Assembly: GCA_019722365.1 (NCBI GenBank)
Contig: JADFUC010001811.1
Coordinates: 124,001 to 188,000, forward strand
From: Lithospermum erythrorhizon
Taxonomy: Eukaryota; Streptophyta; Magnoliopsida; Boraginales; Boraginaceae
Reading direction: 5' to 3'
Length of the DNA: 64,000 nucleotides
How positions within the stretch are numbered: the stretch's first letter is position 1; every line of letters starts with the position of its first letter. This document shows, one piece after another, positions 1 through 12,097 of the stretch. A program made the position numbers and the translations under genes. The notes under the pieces are model-generated. The model saw nothing but the letters and a program-made list of their open reading frames with translations. It had not been told where the DNA came from and made no database searches.

Positions 1-174
1 AATTAAAGAAAAATAAAAATCCAAATAATTGTTCTATAACAAAAAATAAAAAAAAATTGAAACCGAATACCAGCAGTTACCTCTGCGTTGAATTCAACTT
101 CCATAACTCATTGTTATATATATGTATGAAGTTGAACAAGTAACAATAATTTGGAGCACGAAGAGTCGAAGACC

Positions 175-3100
175 ATGAATGATTCTGAGACATCTTCCCC
201 CTACTTGTCTTTCCAAGACGCTTCCTCCATTAGTCCTGCTTCTCTGGTAATATTGTGACACGTGTTTTGCTTGTTTTATCATAAAAATAAATAATAAAAT
301 ACTATGCCATGATATTAATATTAATGAACTGTATCATAGTGTTACATGGAATGTAATAGAGCATCCGTACTTTTTTTTAATGCATACTTCCATGTATCTA
401 TTGTTTGAAATTTATACACCCTGCATGCATTAGTATACATTATAGACTTGTATGTTATCATGTTGCACGTTAATAACAATATACTTAATTAAGATTAAGT
501 TGGAGGGAAAGTTGAGTATTTTATTGGTAAGTTAAACCTTGCAGTAATTGAAATGGGGGTAGTAGTATTTTTAATGTATTTTATTGTTAACACGATAATT
601 CTGGCTTGAATCGAAGTTATGTGTATTTGTTAAGGTTACAAAGTTTGTTAATTTGGCTATTGCAAATCAAACTGGACAATTTTTCTGGAATGGATGGAGT
701 TATTTTTTTTTATTTGTTTGAGAATTTGTGGTCCATTAGAAGTATTTTTACCTTTTATTGTGCTTGAAGGGAAATGTTTGAAAATGATTTACTCCCTCCA
801 TTAGCAGTTCAACTAATGTGATGGTGCATTGTGTATCAAAGCAAGATATCTTTTTCTTTTTCTTTTAGTAGTATAGGAAAAATAAAAAGAATTTGAACTT
901 AATGAGAGTAAATTGGATAGGAATGGCAAAGGTTACAATTTGATTGACTTGTAGCTATATGAACTTATATTAATGCACTAATTGAGGTGTGTTGATCACT
1001 AATATGTTCTAAATGTTAAATTAATGTATGAGACGAAGAGACTCCGGAGGTCTAGTAGATGTATGAGGCACAATGCTAGTTTAAGTTAGGATCTTCAAAT
1101 ATAAGAATGAGGTTGGATAATGTTTAGACCTTTAGAGTTTAGATTAATATGTGGCAACCAATACTAACAAAGTTATGTTATTTTTTTCTTGCATTACTTG
1201 GAAAAATGAAGGTTAAGATTATGGTTTTTGAATTCTCGTGTGTTTGAATTGTAGAATATTGATGGAAGCCATGTACAATCTCAAGAGCATTCACGACATT
1301 GGAGGGATGTATTTTGGTTTATTTTGTTTGCGTTCCATTTTATTTTTGCCGGGTTGATTCTTGGAGTGCTTGGGCTAAATAGATTTAGGAAAAAGGATAG
1401 GTTGAACATTGACAGATATACAATGTCCAATAGAGAAGATGAGCCAACTTTAACCGAGGATTACTGGGCATTTTATGTTGTTGCTGGCGCGGTTGGAGTT
1501 CTTCTTGGGTGCACTTGGCTTTTGTTACTTGGTTCACGTGCAAATGATATAATGAAGTTTGGTGTGCACATCTTAACAACATATCTTGCAGTTATTGGTG
1601 TCTTGTGCTTTTGGGATGAACACTTCTTCTGGGGTGTTGCATTTGCTATTGGTGCTGTTTTACAGTTTTTGTATGTCATATCCGTCATTGATAGGTAAAA
1701 ATTCATTCGCTTTTTATTAATATGGTTTATTTATGTTATTTCATCTATGTTATGATTTACCAATTCACATGAGTTGCTCAGTGCACCAACCTACTCAAAT
1801 AAAATATTATACCATTATTAGATGTGTTATACCAACTTTGACATGTTTGCCTCTCTCCTCTTATTCCCTTATATAGAAGACCTAGGACTTAGGTAATCTT
1901 TCTATAGTTGAGATGAAAAAAATAGTCTATTATGGACTTGCATCTTGCCATTTAAATTTCCTCCTCTATCCATATAATTCTTCCCAGACATGCTAATTGT
2001 CTTAGTTGTAGATTTCCTTATACCATGCTTATACTACAAAGAGCTGTGAATCTGGTATGGAGTGTTCCTGAAGTCTTGGAAGTGTCATGTTCCTTTATGC
2101 TAGTCATGTTGTTGTGGCTTGCACTCTGGTCTTTTGGAGTTGCGGGTGTTGTAGCTTGGAACATTGGTGAAGGTGGACGATGGTTTCTTCTAGGGGTGAG
2201 CGGGCAAGTTTTTCTTATCTTTTTATGGATTAGTTTCTTGAAAGTGTTTGGTAGTCTGTCTATGGCAGGACACAAATATAATTAACATGCTACATCATAT
2301 GCAGGTTCTCTCTCTGAGTTTGTTCTGGACTGGTGCCGTACTCTGTAATGTTGTTCATGTCATAGTTTCTGGGATGGTGTTTTTAGTACTCATCCATGGT
2401 GGTCGGGCAGCAACCACTATGCCACCAAAGACAATGAGAAAGTCTTTGCAGTATGCTTTGACAACTTCTTTCGGTAGCATCTGTTATGGATCACTTTTCA
2501 CGGGTGTCATACGCACATTAAGATGGGAGGTATGCTAACAAATTGTCACTTGACCTTATACTATGTATTTGATTCATCTTCACAAGCTCATGTAGATATT
2601 TCATGGAAAGTGTCGACTGTCATACTAAATGTGACGAGGTGGAATTTCACTAACAAATGTTTCTCTGTTGTGTGGATTTCATGGAAAACAGATTAGAGGA
2701 ATACGGTCAAAGATCGGAAACAACGAATGTTTACTCTACTGTGTGGATATTCTGTTCCATTTGGTGGAGACACTAGTTCGTTTTTATAATAAATATGCGT
2801 ATGTGCAGGTATATCTTGTTCCTCTTTTCCCATTTCTGCTCATGTCCTGATCGTTCTAGTTTGACTAAAAAGATTTCTACATTCCATGTCGATTGAAATT
2901 TGAATCCGTCAAGTAACCAAAGATGATAAATAACCAGTCTATAGTGATTTGTGTGGACAATCATAGATGGTTTTTTGTTTCAGATTGCAGTTTATGGTAC
3001 AAGCTTCAATCATTCTGCAAGAGATGCCTGGGAGTCATTTCAGTGTTCTGGCGTTGAGGCACTTATTGCATATGATTGTTCTGGTGCTGTTCTATTGATG

Positions 3101-3800
3101 GGGACACTACTTGGTGGTCTTGTATCCGGGACTTGTGCAAGGTTTAAGAAAATGAAGATCCTTTATTTGTGCGACGATGGTTGGGCGCCTTTATCAATCA
3201 TGTTAATGGGAATGATCCTGGTGAGTTCTCAATCTTTTGCTCATTAATCCAGTAATTTATATAGATAAACTTACTATTGGAGGTTTAAGGGGAGAACGGG
3301 AGGCAAAAGAAGAAAGGTCTTGCTATGTTCGGTAAGGGGCAATTAACTTCTTGAAACCTCTATCCACACACCTCACCACCCCCGGTTTGTTAACAACCCA
3401 TTTCCTTCTTTCGTCATCCAAAACATCGCAAGTTGTGATTTTTATTTCTCGACTTTATCAGTCGCGAATGTAGCTCCCCCTTTCCCTTTTCCCCTATTGC
3501 GTCTTTACCAAATTAAAACGCCTGGATTGAAGTATTTTGATGAATCCCCACATACTATTTTCATTTGGATTCATGATCGCTTTACATGTTTCGCAGGTAG
3601 GTTTAGCTACAGTGGTGGTGGAAAGTGCAGTGACATCGATTTACATATGTTATGCCGAAGATCCATTGTTAATTCAGAGGTGGGATGAAGATTTCTATGA
3701 CCAGATGACAGAATACCTCCATCAACGTCTACGTCATCGAAGTGCTCGGTCTAGGGAAGTATTAACCAGCAGATTTGATACTCAAACACAAGCAACATAA
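175..3800 (+). CDS. Choline-transporter-like (CTL/DUF580) multi-pass membrane protein, 7 exons
   Basis: Exons read as 175-246, 1255-1694, 2012-2195, 2305-2529, 2692-2808, 2984-3220 and 3597-3800. All have GT-AG borders and join in frame to 492 residues. The start is the ATG opening MNDSETSS; a stop-free soluble N-terminus of about 40 residues follows. The protein then alternates hydrophobic helices (first near residues 41-62) with short polar loops. Segments such as SRANDIMKFGVHI, FWTGAVLCNVVHVIVSG and the late CYAEDPLLIQRW are typical of the plant plasma-membrane choline transporter family (Pfam Choline_transpo). Family members move choline or related solutes across plasma or endomembranes; the substrate of this plant member is an inference. 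The length matches the shorter plant CTL proteins rather than the roughly 700-residue CTL1/CHER1 type. The tail is basic and Ser/Thr-rich. The first intron is about 1 kb. The gene converges on the small gene ending at 4124. Confidence 0.93.
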
Positions 3801-4123
3801 CCATCTATCTAATTGTTTCATCTGTAAAACCGATTCTTGGAAAAGTATTAACAGTACATTTAATTTATCAATTTATCTCTCTTAAGGCTCTATTTCTTCT
3901 TATCTAAACACTAACAATAGTTGAAATGCAAGAATCATTTGATGAATGTTGTGCTTTTATAACAATATTATTGTCAGTAATATCATATATGCAAGCCATG
4001 ATAATGCATTGGAAATATTTGCGTTCTTAGTGTTATAACTGTGTATATGTACAATCGATGAAGCTTGAATATTAGGTTCTACATTGTATGATCTAGTTCT
4101 ACAGTAAATACAGTTAATTTTCT
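3801..4123. other. Convergent 3' flank between CTL gene and small minus-strand gene
   Basis: About 320 bp between two stop codons facing each other. It is AT-rich with several possible polyadenylation-like A/T runs and no coding potential. It probably holds both 3' untranslated regions. Confidence 0.5.
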
Positions 4124-4693
4124 TCATCTCTTGGTGTGCTCTTTCCTTCTTCCATTCATCCTCCTTCCTGCATCCATTTTCAAACACAGATGTTAGAAAT
4201 ATAAGCATAGAAAGCAACCTTACGGTCTTTCCTCCCACCCAACTCCATATCCCGCTTTTAGGCAGGAGTTTGTTCAGAGCTTTTATATTGTGTTGAATGT
4301 ATGTATTAAAATGCACTTACTTGGCTTGTATATCTGCCTGAAGTTGGAAACACAAGGTATGAACACCCCCGTCCCATTCCCCGGCTTCCACAGGTTGGAA
4401 ATGCACATAGGTACAGGCTTCATTTCAGTTCCTTCCCAGTTAAACAAGCATCCTTGTTGCATCAAAGCCGAGAAATTCGCGTTCTTTCTCTCTTTTGAAA
4501 CTTCCATTGTATGTTTGCTGTCATGTGTTTCTTCATCTTCAGATATCAATAGCAAAACTTGCCTCCTAAGTTCATTGTAGAAAGCATCATTTTCGTCGTC
4601 TGCGAATTCGATATGAGAACACATCTTTAGTGCATAGAAGTTTAAAGATTGTAGTGTATGTGAATTTGAGAGCTTGGATTGTACAGATATCAT
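4124..4693 (-). CDS. Small plant protein of unrecognised family, 2 exons
   Basis: Exon 1 is 4693-4321 and exon 2 is 4167-4124. The donor is CCAA/gtaagtgc, the acceptor is atgcag/GAAGG, and the join is in frame, giving 138 residues. Visible features are an acidic stretch (FADDENDAFYNELRRQ), a second one (ISEDEETHDS), a central segment FSALMQQGCLFNWEGTEMKP, the motif GNGTGVFIP, and a short Arg/Lys-rich tail (RRRMNGRRKEHTKR) supplied by exon 2. There is no signal peptide or membrane helix. The basic tail could act in nuclear targeting. I do not recognise the family. The clean splice, balanced composition and compact exon support a real gene; the start could instead be the internal Met at MCSHIEF. 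Antisense ORFs over it are shadows. Confidence 0.65.
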
Positions 4694-5457
4694 ACAAACT
4701 GGAACTTAAATAGTTATATCATGAGGGTGACCAAAGGTGTTATGATAATGGTCAATAATTTTGGGACATCTCCTACTGAAACGAATCTAAAGGGTATGCC
4801 AAATTTTACAAGTTTGTGTATTTTGTTTTAATGTGATGAATTTGATAATTATGGGGGAATTAGAGTCCTAATTCGTCTTATGCTATGAGATACAAATAAA
4901 CTATTAATTATTGGTAATAAAATAATTAGTAGCATTTGTGATTCATTATGTATGATGGAGAATTAATTCATTTCATATAGTTTAATTAATGTGTTAAAAG
5001 GAGTGTGTTCGATGATTCTATGCCAAGTATCGAATTAAAGAATCAGATAATGTTACATGTACTTAATATAGAGATATGCATGAATTCAAGCATCAGCTGG
5101 CGATACGACAAGAAATTTTATGTTTTCAATTTTCATTTCACATTCCATATTTTAATTTAGTCAATGGAACAATTATTTTTGTGAATATTTCAGGATAAAT
5201 ATCTCGAATTCTTATCCTAATCGAATTAAGATTCACCCATGATTGATACGCTGCACTAAATTTTATCGTTTAGCAACATATGCAACAAACAATGATGGCA
5301 AAGCTAACAAAAAGTATGTAAAACCTCGTCATGTCCGAAAGTCTTAGGTTGCTATACTATTAAATTTAATGAACTAGTCTTACAAATTATCATAACTCCA
5401 TAAGTATTTCCAACATGTTTGGTCCTTAGTCGCTCGTTTCGTTTAGAGAATTCAATA
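4694..5457. other. Intergenic, AT-rich; upstream region of the small gene
   Basis: No coding region or recognisable repeat. It presumably holds the promoter of the minus-strand gene starting at 4693 and the flank of the hAT foldback element. Confidence 0.4.
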
Positions 5458-6842
5458 GTAAACGTGGACCGGGTCCGGACCCTTAAGGATCGAACCGGCC
5501 GGCCCTCAGAATATGTTCGAGGGTTCAAGGCCCTTAACGAATCGGGCCGCCGGCCAAGTATGACTACTGCGCCTCTATTCTGCCGAGGCCATCAGATTTA
5601 CCGACGCCAAGACCGCCAGACAGCTAATTTCACGCTTGGTACCGCTATCAATTTTTTTTTGCACTAAACGCCCCAATCGCAATTCTAATGGTCCAATCGC
5701 TTATTACAATAAAATTTTTGAAAAATTGACGCATTTAATTGAACAAATAACATTTCTAATGAAATAACGATTTATTAATAGTTCTAATAGGTAGTTTAAG
5801 ATACAATAGGTATTTTCTCACAACAATTAATACCGTACAAACGGACAACGAAAATGATACAATGATTACGTCATCTGCTCACGACGAAACTTAAAAGTTA
5901 CAAAGTCACCACATTAATGTTGCGATGTTCCACAAATTTACGCTACTCCATCCATGAAGTGAAATTAGCGATGTGTTTTGCCACCATCCTCGACCTTCCA
6001 TTTTCAATTTTGGACATCACGGCTCGTTATCCATAGCTACAGCTTACACTCACCGGCTACAAAAAAGTTGACACGCTCTGAACAACGCGGAGGTAGTCCG
6101 AGCCTTTCAAATGGGATCTGACTCCACGAGCAATCTTGAAAACCTCTTACACGCACTCCCTCCTGAATTCTTTCTCTTGGAAAGATAAAGTGGAATTATG
6201 CCAATAAAACAATTGTAAATTGATTGGTTAATAGTCATGACATTTAACAAAGAAAAATGCTTCATTTATGCATCTAAAAACGCTTCGATCAACTTATGCA
6301 ACAAACGGCACTACACGCTCCACTAAATGGCACTAATGCTTAGCGTCAACGAATTATCTAATGGCAATTTTTGTACTAAACGAAAATCGCTTGATCAAAC
6401 GGTAGCACGTTAGGATCCCAAAAAGCTTAATTTTCCCAACGGCTACAAATAAGTAACGACTGCTTTTATGAATTAATGTGGTACCGTTTGATTAAACTTC
6501 ACCATATTTAGTCCCAACGGCTACTTTTGTGTATTCAAACACGTACCGCCTCGATCAAACGTACCACGCTATTCCCCGTTAAAATGTAAAAGACACCATG
6601 AGAGCTCTATAAAAGGAGGTAAATAATTATTCTTCATTTCTCACAACTCACGATCATTTCTAAGAATTACAATACTACAATCACTTTCAAGCAATTACAA
6701 TACGACATTTGTTTTTTTATTGAAGTCTATGATTCGATCGGCGTAAGGATTCCTTCTCAAGTCGTACCGTTTCAATACAGATCTCCGGTTCGGCATTATC
6801 TTTCATCTTTTTATAATTGTGCTATTTTTTCTTTCTAAATTA

Positions 6843-7760
6843 ATGGCATCAAAACGTAATCTTGATAAAATATTTAAAGTGATATTGGTAAAGGGTATGT
6901 CTAATGATTTTGTGAATCTAGAGAATGATAATCAATGGATTTAATACCCGTAATTAACTCTCAATCTAGTGCTACGGATAATACTAATAAAAGGAAAAAA
7001 TGCCATGGGATTTGGCAACATTACAACTTGTATAGATTGTGCGCAGAGCTATATCATGAAAAACGGGCGGGGTAGAAAGGCGAAGCGACATCTCATAGAC
7101 ACTTATTAAGCTATGTGATCACCAAGTGACGGCAAAGCAGGGGCGGTACACAAGGAACGACATCACCCAAACCGGCGGTAACTTTTTTTTAATATTTTGC
7201 TTATAGGATGGAAACTACTTAAATTTGTAATTGCAGTTCTTTTAATCATCATGATGGATATCGCTTTTTACTAATTGGATTAAAAAGCCAATCCCCTCGA
7301 GCCAACCGTATCCCCGCATCACTTTGCGAACTTATAGTTTTTAAATATTTGAAAAATGAAAGAGCTCTTCTGTGTGCAACCCTTCGACTTTGCCTTATAA
7401 AAATGTGTTTGACTAGTGATATCATGCCTTTACCGATTTTGATATAATGTGTGCAACATGTCATCGATTGATAAAGATTGGGCTCTTTAAGCAAAGGAAA
7501 ATTGTTTATTTTTAGATCAATTGCTAAACATAATAATATACTAATCTGTTGAAGCGTATATAGTGTGCCAAGATTACAAATGTATGAACAAGATTGCTTA
7601 AATTTCACGACAATGCGCCCACTATCAACGCTTTAATTAAAAATTAAAGATGTCAATTAAAACCGAATTTTAGTGAACTTTTCACGTTAGATGTTTATGT
7701 CAATGCCCTTCTTCAATTAGTTGCTAAAGATGGAATAAAAGTTGTTTCGATGAGTTTATT
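6843..7760 (+). pseudogene. hAT (RICESLEEPER-type) transposase N-terminal half, decayed
   Basis: A TATA box (TATAAAAG, 6608-6615) precedes an ATG opening MASKRNLDK at 6843. Reading across frames gives fragments of a BED zinc finger (a Lys-rich KGKNAM segment, then CAELYHEK and SHRHLLSY, about 6990-7110). Next comes a CVTCHFID-like block near 7445-7500, the region that follows the first acidic residue in hAT transposases. A degenerate HVRC...QLVAKDGIK block lies at 7685-7750. Several stops and frameshifts interrupt it. The C-terminal dimerisation region is absent because the copy is joined there to its inverted partner. Identification rests on motif order and is reliable only at superfamily level. 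Confidence 0.6.
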
Positions 7761-7843
7761 TTACCAATCAAGGACGTGATATAAACATCTAACGTGAAAA
7801 AGTTCACTAAAATCCGACATTTAATTGACATCTTTAATTTTTC
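7636..7843. repeat. Near-perfect hairpin at the axis of the foldback element
   Basis: The stretch 7636-7701 is an almost exact inverted copy of 7778-7843, both containing cacgttagatgtttat in opposite senses, with a loop of about 75 bp. Weaker pairing continues outward to about 7540 and 7930. The arms belong to the transposase region present in both joined hAT copies, so this is the point where the two copies meet. Confidence 0.8.
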
Positions 7844-8284
7844 GCTTGAAACGTTGGTAGCGGACGATTATCAAATGAAATTGAAACAATCTGTTCATAC
7901 ATTCGTAATATTCGCACATATGAGTATACTCTTCAACAATTGTGAGTTAAGTAGAAATGGCAAGAATGGTGTTGCCCCCTTTTATAGAGCCTATGTTGGT
8001 GTTTGTACAATTTTATGTGGACTAAACGTGGTACCATTTGATAAAAAGTAGTCATTAAAGAGATGTCGACTAAACGTAACGCTTGATCAAACGGTACTAA
8101 TGATAATTCATAAAAGTAGCCGTTAGTTATTTGTAGTCGTTGGAAAAAATTTCCGCTGGGATCTAACATATATCATGGATCAAACGGTACCATCGCTTAA
8201 TTTGACAAAAATATTGTTGGGACTAAACGGGGTACCGTTTAGTGGAACGTGGTACCGTTTGTTGCATAAGTTGATCAGAAAGCA

Positions 8285-8760
8285 TTTTTCTTGGATCTAT
8301 AAATAGAACATTTTTATTGTTCGATAATCATAATCCATAACTTAATCAATTTTACAATTGTTTATTAGCACATTGTTCACTATGCCTCCAAGAGAAAGAA
8401 TTCAGAGGGAGGCCAGCAAGAGGTTTTCAAGATTATCGTAGATCCATCCGCCGAAAGGCTCAGGCTACCTCCCGCCTTTGTTCGAACGTGTCAACTTTTT
8501 GTAGCCGGTGAGTGTAAGCTAGCTATGGATGACGAGCTTCATGATGTCAAAATTGAAAATGGAAGGTTCGAGGATGGTGACGAAACACATCATGTTTACT
8601 TCACCGGAACGGGCGGCTCAATTTTCAGGGAACGCTACAACATAGAATGTGGGCGATTTTGTAACTTTAGGTTTCACCATGAACGGATCAACGTAATCAT
8701 TGTATCGCTTTTGTTGTCTCGCCGTACGTAATAATTTTTGCATAGTGTCTATTGTATCTT
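8285..8760 (+). pseudogene. Conserved second transcription unit of the hAT family (copy B)
   Basis: A TATA box (TATAAATAG, 8298-8306) is followed 84 bp later by an ATG at 8382 starting MPPRERIQREASKRF, stopped after 19 codons. A 68-codon frame at 8525-8731 (DDELHDVKIENGRFEDG...) continues the same unit in another frame. The same block recurs, with independent substitutions, on the minus strand at about 6190-5850, at 10183-10600 (ATG at 10282, again opening MPPRE) and at 54934-55400. It points outward towards the GC-rich element end, divergent from the transposase. I do not recognise the protein. It may be an accessory hAT ORF or a non-coding conserved part. Confidence 0.5.
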
Positions 8761-9107
8761 AAACTACCTATTTGAACTATTAATAAATCGTTATTTCATT
8801 AGAAATGTTATTTGTTCAATTTGTCATCAATTTTCAAAAAATTTATTGTCATAAACGGTATACCGTTAGAATTACACGGTGGGACGTTTAGTGCAAAAAA
8901 AATTGGTAATCAAGCAAACGTGGTGTACAATTTAATACAACGGTGCTACATCTGGCCTCGATACACGGGGCTCTAACCGAATCAGGCTCAAGATTCTTTA
9001 ACGACCGATCCGGCCCGGCTGGTTAAGTGACCCTTGGGACCGTGAATTTATAGACACGGGGCCGGTCCACCCGATCCTTATGTCGGGCCGCCCGTTAGAC
9101 ACGCTTA

Positions 9108-9769
9108 ATTCGAGAGTTCTTGAGTATCGAACTTTCGACGACAAAAAAGAAACATTTGGAAAAATAGGCTATGTAGTCTCCTTTGGATTTAATATTTTGG
9201 GCCAAAGGCATTTAACCCATCAATAGTGTACCACCCTCTCCATCGCTATATTTACTGATCTTATGACCACCTAAGTGTCTAGCAAGATGACCGGTTTCCC
9301 CTTCACTTCCACTGCTTTTCCTCCATGATAGAGTACTCTACAATTTAAACAAGTCAGTTGCTTGCTTTTCACACCTATGAAAATATCAAATCCAAGAATT
9401 TTTTTTTCCTTTCATTAGCACCAGAGTACTAGATTGAGAGTTAATAACGGATAGTTCATCTATAATGCATTATCATTCTCTAAATTAAGCAATCATTAGA
9501 CATACTAGCACTATCACTTTGAATATTTTTACCAAGATTAGTTGGTTGCCATTAATTTAAGAACAAATATCACGATTTATAAAAAGTTGATAGATAATAC
9601 CGAACCGGAAATAGAGCAAGGTAAGATTGTTGATTGGGTAACGAACAAAGCCTAATAACTTGGAAAAAGAATCCTTAGACTTCAAAACCAAAACAAGTAA
9701 ATGAATATTATAATTGCTTGTGGTTGATTGTTGTCATTGGTATCATGCAAGAATGACAAGGTGAATAGA
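9108..9769. other. Spacer between hAT copies
   Basis: AT-rich, with no ORF of note and no clear repeat. It separates the foldback element from the next hAT copy. Confidence 0.35.
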
Positions 9770-10925
9770 AGAATGGTATTTAGCCCCTTTTACAGAGCTC
9801 TTCATTGTGAGTTGTGAGAAATGAAAGATGGTATTACAAGGGATTCAAACGCAGACTATTTAGATGAAATGGTACCACTTTAGGTACAATTATATTCGTT
9901 TAACAAACGGGTACCACAATAAACGGCACTCCGGTGATCATAAAATTTCATAAAAAGTAGTCGCGGGGAACCAGAGTGGTACCTTTTGGAAACGGTACCA
10001 CGTCTGATCATAAAATTTCATATAAAGTAGCCGTTGAACATTAACGGTTCCGTCTAAATCCAGACTCACGTAGGTCATAGCAGCTGCTAACTATCCGTTA
10101 TGAATTACCGGGGTACCGTTTCATTTAAAAGGTATACTGCGTTTGTATCAAAAAATGTGCAGAAATATTTTTTTCTTGATCTTATAAATAGACCATTTTT
10201 CATGTTTAATAATCACACTACGAAGTTCACATATATCATAAGTATCAACTTAATAACAAGTCTACAAATCACAAGTTTACTATGCCTCCAAGAGAAGAAA
10301 TTCCGTAGGAGCGCTATGCAAGAGATTCTCTGCTGCTATTGTTCAAGCGGCCAACTTTTTTGCAAGGTGATTGTAAGCTAGTCAAGATGACGAGTTGTAT
10401 GATCGAAAATAAAAAATGAAAGGTTCGAGGATGGTGACGAACACACCACGTATGGCTCTACTGACGTGGGCGGTCAATTTGTCGATAGTCACAACTCACA
10501 ACCCAACCGTTGGTGACTTGTAACTTTCAGGTTTCACCCTGAAAGGATTGAACGTAATCATTGTATCGTATTCGTTGTCGGGCTTGTACGGTATAAATAC
10601 TTCATAGAAAGGCCTAAGTCTTAAAATAGCTATTTGAAGTATTAATAAAAAGTTATTTTATTAGAAATGTTATTTGTTCAATTTTAAGCAAATATTTTTT
10701 GTTCAATTTTAACCAAATTTTAAGAATCAAACGGTACACCCTTAAATACCAACGTGGTACCATGTAGTCAAAAAAATATTATAAGAGTTGTAAACGGCAT
10801 CGCTTTTAAAATGCTACTCGACACACGGGCTCGAATCCCAATCAGGCTCGCGATTCTTAACGGACCGACCCGTTCACGGGTTTCGCCCGGCTTAACGTGT
10901 TGCTGGGTCTGTTTGCCACATCTAA
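9770..10925 (+). mobile_element. hAT copy C, half-element (same family as the foldback)
   Basis: The order matches copy B: a decayed reverse-facing TATA (cttttacagagctc near 9787), then AAACGG/GGTACC motifs to about 10130, a TATA box TATAAATA (10183-10190), the MPPRE-opening unit from 10282, an A/T-rich stretch, and a GC-rich end with GGCTCGCGATTCTTAACGG and TCGCCCGGCTTAACG. It stops near GTTTGCCACATCTA. The transposase half is missing. Borders are approximate; a TTTACACCCTTAG near 11041-11055 is an alternative right end, possibly of another element. Confidence 0.6.
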
Positions 10926-11239
10926 TCCAAACTGCTTTGAATGGTTGGATTCGTTTTGACGAACCCTACTTTTGAAGGTTCGAATTACGAATCGAACTAT
11001 TTCGAGTAGAATCTTCGAAATCGAATCAAACTTTCAGATTTATTTACACCCTTAGCCTATGCCTAGTTCCATAACTGGATGTATCCATTCTTGAATTTCC
11101 ACTGTATTGTCACCCTGAACCTTATCCAGATAAAACACTACTGAATCATCAACCTTTTCCGAAATCCATGACCTCTTACACATAGATATAAGATATCTCT
11201 TTGTATGTGAGTAGCTCTATATCTTAATTGTACAAAACC

Positions 11240-12097
11240 ATGTCCAACATGCTATCTACTGCAGTACAATCTAGCATTTCAACATGTCCTTCATTTGCTA
11301 GCCATAAAAATTCATGTACAACTCACTTCAAAGACACTGCATCTTTGAGGCCTATAGCTACTTCTTTTTTGCATCAATCCAACATTCTTTACCTCAAATG
11401 CAAACCCATTAGAGGAATGCAGAAGCTATATGCTTCAGCAGTAGTTCAAGAAAACTCAACTGAGTCTGTCCCTATCCAAGAACCCAAGGTACAACTTCTT
11501 GTTCAACTTTCCAAATTCCAATGTAAATTAAATTTCAAGATTCTAGCAAAAAAGCATATTTTTATTTATTTATGAAAATTACTCTTCAATATAGTGGAAT
11601 AAATCAAAATGGTTCATTACACTACCTAAGTTTTCTATCTAAAGTAGTAGATAGTGTTTGCACTCCATTCTTGGTTAATTCGGAAACAGCCTCACTGTAT
11701 TGTTATCACATGGTAATCCGACCCCCTTACCTGCTTAAGGCAAGAGTCGCTCCAAAGTCATTGGGGATGTTGATGTTGATGCTAATATAGCTAAGTTTTT
11801 CTTACATTCATATAGAAGATCTCAATAGGAGGGAAGGAGATACAGAAGCCTAAGGTGGTTTTGAAGTTCATATGGATGGAAAAGAATATTGGTCTTGCCC
11901 TTGATCAAGAATTACCGGAGCATGGAATTGTCCCATTATGCTCATACTTTTTCTGGCCAAGAAAAGATGCATGGGAAGAGCTAAAAACTACCCTTGAGAG
12001 TAAGCCATGGATTTCTCAGAAGAAAATGATCATACTCCTTAATCAAGCCACTGATATCATAAATTTGTGGCAACAAAGTGGTGGAAACTTATCTTAG
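11240..12097 (+). CDS. PSRP3: Plastid-specific 30S ribosomal protein 3 (Ycf65 family), chloroplast-targeted, 2 exons
   Basis: Exon 1 is 11240-11488 and exon 2 is 11816-12097, joined in phase 0 (CCCAAG/gtacaa and atatag/AAGATC), giving 176 residues. The first 60-70 residues are Ser/Thr-rich with few acidic residues, a typical chloroplast transit peptide. The mature domain starts at about residue 95 and contains [35 protein letters not shown] and [17 protein letters not shown], highly conserved in PSRP3/Ycf65. The protein is a component of the chloroplast small ribosomal subunit (also called cS23) and acts in the stroma in plastid translation. It is encoded in plastid genomes of some algae and in the nucleus of land plants. 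Length and the single intron are normal for the family. It converges on the IST1-like gene. Confidence 0.96.

Larger units (their letters stand above)
5458..9107. mobile_element. Inverted-repeat (foldback) hAT transposon derivative
   Basis: Two decayed hAT copies lie in opposite orientation about an axis near 7740. The arm running 6700 to 5458 on the minus strand matches 7900 to 9107 on the plus strand over roughly 1.2 kb. Shared blocks include a GC-rich subterminal part (GGGCCGG/GGTCCGG-type), a small gene-like block, and a stretch of repeated AAACGG/GGTACC motifs at 6290-6600 and 7985-8285. Ends are approximate: the left end begins TAAACGTGGACCGGG and the right end finishes CCCGTTAGACACGCTTA, which are imperfect inverted copies. 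The 5 bp aattc occurs just outside both ends, a weak trace of an 8-bp duplication. Transposase remnants of the left copy run plus-strand at 6843-7760. AAACGG is the known subterminal binding motif of maize Ac transposase, which supports the hAT assignment. The element has no intact ORF. Confidence 0.75.

Noticed and set aside
7249..7608. 119-codon minus-strand frame inside the foldback element
   Set aside because: The plus strand here reads as broken hAT transposase, so the minus frame is taken as a shadow.
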